A stretch of DNA of 53,543 nt, from positions 1 through 53,543 of the forward strand of contig DASTYI010000121.1 in the NCBI GenBank assembly GCA_035765045.1, written 5' to 3'. The notes below the pieces were generated by a model that was not told where the DNA came from, ran no database searches, and worked only from the letters and a program-made list of their open reading frames with translations. A program made the translations under genes and the position numbers. Below, in pieces: positions 48,750 through 53,543 of this stretch. Source of the stretch: Iamia sp035765045 (GTDB lineage: Bacteria > Actinomycetota > Acidimicrobiia > Acidimicrobiales > Iamiaceae). The stretch's first letter is position 1. Each line of letters opens with the position of its first letter.

Positions 48750-49930
48750 GTCCACCGCTCCAGGACCCTGTCGCGCACCCGGGGGTGGATGTTGGCCCGG
48801 GTGACGTCGCCGTCGTAGAACTCCACGACCCGATGGTCCATCACCCGGCGCCAGATCGGGGGGACGGTGGCCAGCACGATCATCCCGGCGTAGCCGGTCG
48901 GCAGCTGGGGCACGTCGTCGAAGTGGCGGAGCACCTGGTACCGGCGAGTCGGGTAGGCGTGGTGGTCGCTGTGCCGCTGGAGCTGGTACAGCAGCAGGTT
49001 CGACACCACGTTGCTGGCGTTCCACGAGTGCTCGGGCCGGCAGCGCTCGTACCTGCCGTCGGGCCGGCGCTGGCGGAGCAGGCCGTAGTGCTCGATGTAG
49101 TTGACGACCTCCAGCAGGCAAAACCCGATCACGGCCTGGACGGCGAGCCAGGGGGCGATCGACCAGCCGAAGACGGCGATCAGCCCGCCGAAGAGGACGA
49201 CGCTCATGGCCCAGGCGTTGAGCAGCTCGTTGCGGGGCGACCACCAGCGCTGGCCGAGCCGCTGCTCCCGCTCGCGCTCCAGCTGCACCGCCGAGCGCAG
49301 GCTGCCGATCACGGTGCGGGGCAGGAACTCCCAGAACGACTCGCCCAGGCGGGAGCTGGCGGGGTCGTCGGGGGTCGAGACCTTGGTGTGGTGGCCCCGG
49401 TTGTGCTCGAGGTGGAAGTGGCCGTAGGCCGACTGGGCCAGCGCCACCTTCGCCAGCCACCGCTCCAGCGCCGGGCGCTTGTGGCCGAGCTCGTGGGCGG
49501 TGTTGATGGCGATGCCGGCGACGATCCCCACGGTGACGGCCAGGCCCAGGCACTCGAACCAGCCCAGGTCGCCCGAGGTCCAGAGCGTGCAGGCGTAGAC
49601 GAGCGAGGCGTACTGGAGCGGGATGTAGAGGTAGGTCAGGACCCGGTAGTAGCGGGCCGAGCCGACCCGGTCCTCCTCGGCCTCGGGGACGTTGCGCCGG
49701 TCGCGCCACAGCAGCGTGTCGACGATCGGGAACACGCCGAAGATGATCAGCAGCGAGGACCACCAGCCCACCGCGCCCCACTGGTCGGCCAGCGCCGCGG
49801 CCCGGAGGGGGAGGACGGGGACGATCAGGGCGAGGGGCCAGAGCAGCAGCTTCCGGTCCCGCCAGCGCCGGGTGGCACCCGAGCCCTCCGTGTCGGCAGC
49901 GTGGACGGTGACGGCGGCCATGTCCACCAT
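48746..49930 (-). CDS. alkB: alkane 1-monooxygenase (AlkB)
   Basis: A protein of 394 aa (386-394 depending on start: ATG 49930 or ATG 49921, the latter 6 nt after a possible -10). All four AlkB motifs are visible: HELGHK (Hist-1), EHNRGHHTKV (Hist-2), the signature NYIEHYGL, and LQRHSDHHAYPTRRY (Hist-3), with six membrane helices. The di-iron enzyme hydroxylates terminal carbons of medium-chain alkanes. No rubredoxin gene follows, unlike many actinobacterial alkB operons, so electrons must come from a rubredoxin encoded elsewhere. The TetR is co-transcribed. Confidence 0.95.
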   Translation of the reverse strand: MVDMAAVTVHAADTEGSGATRRWRDRKLLLWPLALIVPVLPLRAAALADQWGAVGWWSSLLIIFGVFPIVDTLLWRDRRNVPEAEEDRVGSARYYRVLTYLYIPLQYASLVYACTLWTSGDLGWFECLGLAVTVGIVAGIAINTAHELGHKRPALERWLAKVALAQSAYGHFHLEHNRGHHTKVSTPDDPASSRLGESFWEFLPRTVIGSLRSAVQLEREREQRLGQRWWSPRNELLNAWAMSVVLFGGLIAVFGWSIAPWLAVQAVIGFCLLEVVNYIEHYGLLRQRRPDGRYERCRPEHSWNASNVVSNLLLYQLQRHSDHHAYPTRRYQVLRHFDDVPQLPTGYAGMIVLATVPPIWRRVMDHRVVEFYDGDVTRANIHPRVRDRVLERWT

Positions 49931-49931
49931 C

Positions 49932-49956
49932 TTGACATCGGAGACCCAGATGTCAA
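49932..49956 (-). promoter_or_regulatory. alkB operator/promoter
   Basis: TTGACATC (49932-49939) and GATGTCAA (49949-49956) form a perfect 8-bp inverted repeat with 9-nt spacer. On the minus strand it supplies a -35 TTGACA (49956-49951), and AAGATG (49933-49928) stands 17 nt downstream as a weak -10. The end of the upstream gene (stop at 49953-49955) overlaps it. Confidence 0.65.
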
Positions 49957-51014
49957 CCGCTCGGCCGGAGCCGGGGCATCAGGCGGACCGGCACCCCGAG
50001 CTGCTCGGCCAGGGCCTCCTCGGCCCCCGGGGGCGCGAAGTCGACCTCGATGTGGAGCTCCTGCCAGGCGTTGCCCGAGCTGATGCTGCGGACCCGCAGC
50101 GGCAGCCCGGCGACCACCAGCGGCTCGCCCTCCATCGACCGGTGGACCTCGTCGGCCGCCCGCTGGAGGTCGTCCCACGTCACGTCGGTCTCGGACACAC
50201 AGACCGGCCCACCCCAGAGCGCCTCGATCTCGGCCCGGTGGCGGTCGAGGTCGCCGGTGAAGGTGACGTTGAGGACGCCCCGCTCGTTGCCCGTCCCGCC
50301 GACGGGGATCGACCGGTCGATCCACAGCAGCCCGTAGTCGGGCTCGGCGTCGACCGCGGCCTGGACGGCAGCCCGGTCGTCACCGGTGACCCGGCTCGGG
50401 TCGCGCACCACCCATCCCCCCGGGGGCTCGGGGCAGGGGGTCGAGAAGTCGGGGTCCGGGGGGGCGTCGGGGTCGGGCGTGGAGCCGTCGTCGGGGACGG
50501 GGGGCTCGGTGACGACGAGGCGCTCGCCGTCGTAGTCACCGGTGACCCGGTAGGTCCCCCACGTCGTGCCGAGGCGCGACTCCTCGCCCTCGACCCGGTC
50601 CCAGTCCCAGCCGACGAGGGGCAGCCCGCCGCACTGGGGCGGGTCGCTCTCGGCGATGCCGCCGAAGCACATCTCGGGGCCGTGGTCGGGGCTCTCCAGC
50701 ACGGTCGTCGCCCCGGTGACCCGCACCGGGGTCTCGGGGGTGGGGACCACGACGTCGGGCTCGCCGGTGCGGACGCCGTCGTCCTCGTCGTCGCAGCGGA
50801 CGGCGAGGGCGGCGGCCAGGCCGAGGACCACCAGGGCGACGGCCGCCGCCGCCAGCAGCCACGGGCGACGCCCGGACCGGGGGTCGGCCGGGTCGGCGCC
50901 GTCGACCGCGGCCCGCTCCTCGATGGCGGCCCAGGCCTCGGGGGTGGGCGGGGTGGCCTCGGCGTGGGCCCGGACGGCGGCGACCCAGCGGGGGTCGAGC
51001 GGGTCGTCGGTCAT
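49953..51014 (-). CDS. membrane protein coupled to ECF sigma (putative anti-sigma/sensor)
   Basis: A protein of 353 aa starting in an ATGA overlap with the sigma gene. A cytoplasmic N-tail (about 1-50) with WVAAVRAHAEATPPTPEAW is followed by a TM (about 51-69) and an outer domain with several Cys (CFGGIAES, PPQCGGL, STPCPEPPGG, PVCVSETD) that could form disulfides. No recognised family. The architecture parallels the sigma/kelch pair at 5570-7839. Control of the sigma factor is inferred from position only. Its 3' end lies in the alkB operator. Confidence 0.7.
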   Translation of the reverse strand: MTDDPLDPRWVAAVRAHAEATPPTPEAWAAIEERAAVDGADPADPRSGRRPWLLAAAAVALVVLGLAAALAVRCDDEDDGVRTGEPDVVVPTPETPVRVTGATTVLESPDHGPEMCFGGIAESDPPQCGGLPLVGWDWDRVEGEESRLGTTWGTYRVTGDYDGERLVVTEPPVPDDGSTPDPDAPPDPDFSTPCPEPPGGWVVRDPSRVTGDDRAAVQAAVDAEPDYGLLWIDRSIPVGGTGNERGVLNVTFTGDLDRHRAEIEALWGGPVCVSETDVTWDDLQRAADEVHRSMEGEPLVVAGLPLRVRSISSGNAWQELHIEVDFAPPGAEEALAEQLGVPVRLMPRLRPSG

Positions 51015-51544
51015 CGGCGCTCCTCGGACGGGGCTCGGTCGGCGAGGAGGGCGGCCAGCCGGCGGGTGCCCCGGTGGACGTGGGTCTTGACCGAGCCGGG
51101 CGTGAGGCTGAGGACGGTGGCCGCCTCGGCGTGGCTCAGCGCCAGCAGGGTGCAGGCGACGACGCACTCGCGCTGGCGCCGGGGCAGGCGGGCCAGGGCG
51201 GCGGCCACGGCCCGGGCGTCGTCGCCGGCCAGGGCGGCGTCCTCGACCGTCGGCGGGCTGGGCGGGGGCGGCGCCGGCCGAGCCCGGTCGGCCACGCCCC
51301 GGCGGCGCAGCCGGCCCCGGGCCTGGTTGACGACGGCCCGGCGGAGGTAGCCGACGGCGGCCTCGGGATCGTCGAGCGGGCCGCGCCGGAGCAGCCCGGC
51401 GAAGGCGTCCTGGGCGGCATCCTCGCCGGCCTGGCGGTCACCGGTGACCAGCGTGGCCAGGGCGACCAGCTCGCCGTAGGACGACGCGAACAGCCGCTCG
51501 ACCAGCGCGCGGTGCTCCCCCTGCCGGTCCACGGCCCCGATCAT
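51011..51544 (-). CDS. ECF RNA polymerase sigma factor
   Basis: A protein of 177 aa from ATG 51544 (GTG 51547 is one codon earlier). Region 2 (about 12-80): LFASSYGELVALATLVTGDR, then AQDAFAGLLRR, and PEAAVGYLRRAVVNQARGRLRR. Region 4 (about 105-165): AALARLPRRQRECVVACTLL, HTH AEAATVLSLTPGSVKTHVHRG. It belongs to the SigK/SigE-like actinobacterial ECF group. It is coupled to the membrane protein downstream. It lies divergent from the small protein at 51636. Confidence 0.9.
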   Translation of the reverse strand: MIGAVDRQGEHRALVERLFASSYGELVALATLVTGDRQAGEDAAQDAFAGLLRRGPLDDPEAAVGYLRRAVVNQARGRLRRRGVADRARPAPPPPSPPTVEDAALAGDDARAVAAALARLPRRQRECVVACTLLALSHAEAATVLSLTPGSVKTHVHRGTRRLAALLADRAPSEERR

Positions 51545-51623
51545 CACACCCCACCCACGCGGCGGGGCGCCGATCGGTTGACAGCCCAGCGAGCGGGCGA
51601 GCGGGCCGGACCCGCACCGCGCC

Positions 51624-51629
51624 TAGCGT
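51624..51629 (+). promoter_or_regulatory. -10 box of a leaderless promoter (gene at 51636)
   Basis: TAGCGT, 6 nt before GTG 51636. Confidence 0.55.
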
Positions 51630-51635
51630 CGGGGC

Positions 51636-51929
51636 GTGGCCGGACGGATCGAGGCGTGGCGCCAGCGGCTGGACGAGCGGGCCCGCGCCCGGCGGGCCCG
51701 GTTCGCCGAGCTCGACGGCCAGCTGCGCGAGGCCGTCGAGAGGCGGGAGGTCCCCCGCCCGGCCCGGATGCCGATGCCGGCGCCGGGGACGCTGCCCGAC
51801 GAGGTCGCCGTGCTGGTCGACGACGGCCAGGTCCGCCGGGCCGAGAGCCTGCTGGCCAACCTGACCGGTGCCGGGACCGACGAGGTCCGCACCGCCGTCG
51901 CCGCCTACGTCCGCCGCCGGCGGCCCTAG
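51636..51929 (+). CDS. small protein with L7/L12 C-terminal-like tail
   Basis: A protein of 97 aa, GTG start set by the TAGCGT box. The N-half is an Arg/Ala-rich helix (WRQRLDERARARRARFAELD). The C-half, PDEVAVLVDDGQVRRAESL and ANLTGAGTDEVRTAVAAYV, resembles the ribosomal L7/L12 C-terminal domain pattern (EI..LL..GKKI.AIK..RE.TG.GL.EAK..V). Such tails occur in small actinobacterial proteins of unknown role. The aldehyde dehydrogenase follows 34 nt later, possibly co-transcribed. Confidence 0.6.
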   Translation: MAGRIEAWRQRLDERARARRARFAELDGQLREAVERREVPRPARMPMPAPGTLPDEVAVLVDDGQVRRAESLLANLTGAGTDEVRTAVAAYVRRRRP

Positions 51930-51963
51930 CCTCGACCTCACGCCCGCCCTCCGAGGAGGACCG

Positions 51964-53487
51964 ATGACCGCCACCGACACCGCCCCCACCGACGCCGAGC
52001 CCGGGGCCGACCGCCCGACGTTCGACTCGCTCGACCCCGCCACCGGCCGGGTCGTGGGCAGCCACCCGATCCACGACGCCGCCGCCGTGGCCGCCGCCGT
52101 CGAGCGGGCCCGGCGGGCCTCGACCCACTGGGCCGACCTCGGCTTCGACGGCCGGGCCCCGCTCCTCGGCACCTGGCGGGCGCTGCTGGTGGCGCGGGCC
52201 GACGAGCTGGCCGGCGTCGTCCACGACGAGACGGGCAAGCCCCACGCCGACGCCATGCTGGAGATCGTCCTCGCCGTCGACCACCTCGCCTGGGCCACCA
52301 AGCACGCCCCCAAGGTCCTCAAGCGGCGCAAGGTCAGCTCCGGCCTGCTGATGTCGAACCACGCCGCCACCCTCGAGTACCTGCCCCTCGGCGTCGTCGG
52401 CGTGATCGGGCCGTGGAACTACCCGGTGTTCACGCCGATGGGGTCGATCGCCTACGCCCTGGCCGCGGGGAACGCCGTCGTCTTCAAGCCCAGCGAGCAC
52501 ACCCCGGGCGTGGGGGAGTGGCTGGCCCAGAGCGCGGCCGAGGCCATGGGCGTGCCCGGGCTCCTCGAGGTCGTCACCGGCTTCGGCGAGACCGGCGCCG
52601 CCCTGGTCGGCGCCGGCGTCGACAAGATCGCCTTCACCGGCTCGACGGCCACGGCCAAGAAGATCATGGCCGCCGCGGCCGACACCCTCACCCCGGTGCT
52701 GATGGAGTGCGGTGGCAAGGACGCCCTGATCGTCGACGAGGACGCCGACCTCGACGCCGCCGCCGACGCCGCCACCTGGGGCGGCATGTCGAACGCCGGC
52801 CAGACCTGCGTCGGCGTCGAGCGGGTCTTCGTCCACGACTCGGTCTACGACACCTTCGTCGACAAGGTCGTGGCCAAGGCGTCGTCGGTGCAGGCCGGTG
52901 CCGACGAGGCGGCCGACATCGGCCCGATCACCATGCCGTCGCAGCTCGACGTGATCCGTCGCCACATCGGCGACGCCCTCGACCGGGGTGGCCGGGCGCT
53001 GGTCGGCGGGCGTGACGCCGTCGACGACCGCTACGCCCGGCCCACCGTGCTGGTCGACGTCCCCGACGACGCGGCGGCCAACACCGAGGAGACCTTCGGC
53101 CCGACGCTCACCATCGCCCGGGTCGCCTCGATGGACGAGGCCGTCGAGCGGGCCAACGCCACCCGCTACGGCCTCGGCGCCACCGTCTTCTCCAAGCGCC
53201 GGGGCCCCGAGCTGGCCCGCCGGCTGCGCACCGGCATGACCGCGGTCAACTCGGTCATCTCCTTCGCCGGCATCCCGTCGTTGCCCTTCGGCGGCGTGGG
53301 CGACTCCGGCTTCGGGCGCATCCACGGTGCCGACGGCCTGCGCGAGTTCGCCCGCCCCAAGGCCGTCGCCCGCCAGCGCTACGCCGCCCCCCTCACCCTC
53401 ACCACCTTCGACCGCAGCCCCAAGGTCGACCGGGCCGTCGGCACGGTCCTCAAGCTCCTCCACGGCCGCGCCCCCAAGCGCCGCTGA
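51964..53487 (+). CDS. aldehyde dehydrogenase family protein
   Basis: A protein of 507 aa from ATG 51964 with ribosome site GAGGAGG 5 nt upstream; an earlier in-frame GTG lies inside the preceding gene and is rejected. Signature residues are Asn in GPWNYPVFTP, Lys in VVFKPSEHTPGV, Glu248 in LMECGGKD, and Cys282 in NAGQTCVGVERV. It resembles long-chain or succinic semialdehyde-type actinobacterial enzymes. Location near alkB makes oxidation of fatty aldehydes from alkanes plausible, but the two are not in one operon. Confidence 0.9.
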   Translation: MTATDTAPTDAEPGADRPTFDSLDPATGRVVGSHPIHDAAAVAAAVERARRASTHWADLGFDGRAPLLGTWRALLVARADELAGVVHDETGKPHADAMLEIVLAVDHLAWATKHAPKVLKRRKVSSGLLMSNHAATLEYLPLGVVGVIGPWNYPVFTPMGSIAYALAAGNAVVFKPSEHTPGVGEWLAQSAAEAMGVPGLLEVVTGFGETGAALVGAGVDKIAFTGSTATAKKIMAAAADTLTPVLMECGGKDALIVDEDADLDAAADAATWGGMSNAGQTCVGVERVFVHDSVYDTFVDKVVAKASSVQAGADEAADIGPITMPSQLDVIRRHIGDALDRGGRALVGGRDAVDDRYARPTVLVDVPDDAAANTEETFGPTLTIARVASMDEAVERANATRYGLGATVFSKRRGPELARRLRTGMTAVNSVISFAGIPSLPFGGVGDSGFGRIHGADGLREFARPKAVARQRYAAPLTLTTFDRSPKVDRAVGTVLKLLHGRAPKRR

Positions 53488-53505
53488 CCCACCCCACCCC
53501 CACCC

Positions 53506-53543
53506 CCGGGAGCTGGCGATCAGATCCGACGGCTACCCGTCGG
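53506..53543. repeat. hairpin repeat, copy 2, cut by the window edge
   Basis: GATCAGATCCGACGG (53518-53532), loop CTAC and the start of the complementary arm CCGTCGG are visible, after the context CCCGGGAGCTGGC. It is the same element as at 48118, with one arm change (G to A) and a different loop; the rest of the right arm lies outside the window. Confidence 0.75.

Overview
The window is very GC-rich with strong G/C preference at third codon positions, many GTG starts, and 1-4 nt overlaps (ATGA, GTGA, TGATG) between neighbouring genes. An F420-type LLM oxidoreductase, a TIGR03086 (mycothiol-type) protein, mycobacterial-type P450s and several ECF sigma/membrane pairs point to an actinobacterium. 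An Acidimicrobiia-like organism (Iamia/Ilumatobacter relatives) is my best guess, but this is an inference. There is no rRNA gene, intact tRNA gene, CRISPR array or recognisable insertion sequence.

Layout. 1-2.8 kb: the end of a three-gene module resembling GTPase-associated (GAP1-type) conflict systems, running off the left edge. 2.8-3.85 kb: a decayed zone with a frameshifted and truncated isochorismatase, a lower-GC block without genes, and the 3' part of a tRNA-Leu(TAA), which together look like the scar or edge of an integrated island. 3.85-13.4 kb: scattered metabolic and regulatory genes (DUF6869, APH-like kinase, ECF sigma plus membrane kelch protein, methyltransferase, two GNATs, beta-propeller lipoprotein-like protein, quinone oxidoreductase, ABM monooxygenase, SDR). 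13.5-16.5 kb: TetR, nitronate monooxygenase-like and old-yellow-enzyme-like genes. 17-20 kb: O-methyltransferase, GH1 beta-glucosidase interrupted by a late stop codon, LLM oxidoreductase. 20-23.3 kb: DUF1800/DUF1501 secretion-linked pair. 23.4-28.1 kb: a sigma-like/transmembrane fusion, an L,D-transpeptidase lipoprotein and a membrane zinc-protease-like protein.

28.1-39.6 kb is the centrepiece: SDR, CMD-like protein, enoyl-CoA hydratase, TetR, CYP123-like P450, SDR, CYP51, 3Fe-4S ferredoxin, SnoaL/NTF2-like protein, aldehyde dehydrogenase, PH-like membrane protein, SDR, beta-hydroxyacid dehydrogenase and a CYP142-like P450, all on the + strand. Gene content matches the mycobacterial cyp51 locus (Rv0761c-Rv0771) plus a steroid C26-hydroxylase-like P450, so a sterol/steroid oxidation role is likely. 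Two copies of one palindromic operator sit before the CMD/ECH pair and before the TetR/P450 operon.

39.7-48.1 kb: membrane PAS-GGDEF-EAL protein, TadE and TadG-like pilus proteins, OmpR/HK two-component system, MFS transporter. 48.1-53.5 kb: TetR and alkane hydroxylase AlkB, a second ECF sigma/membrane-protein pair, a small protein with an L7/L12-like tail, and an aldehyde dehydrogenase that could act on alkane-derived aldehydes.

Two patterns cut across the window. Many first genes of operons have a NANNNT box only 6-8 nt before the start codon, which implies leaderless mRNAs and was used here to choose starts. Several intergenic gaps carry long, near-perfect palindromes (13.4, 16.95, 31.9, 48.1 and 53.5 kb) that look like dispersed REP-like elements rather than ordinary terminators.
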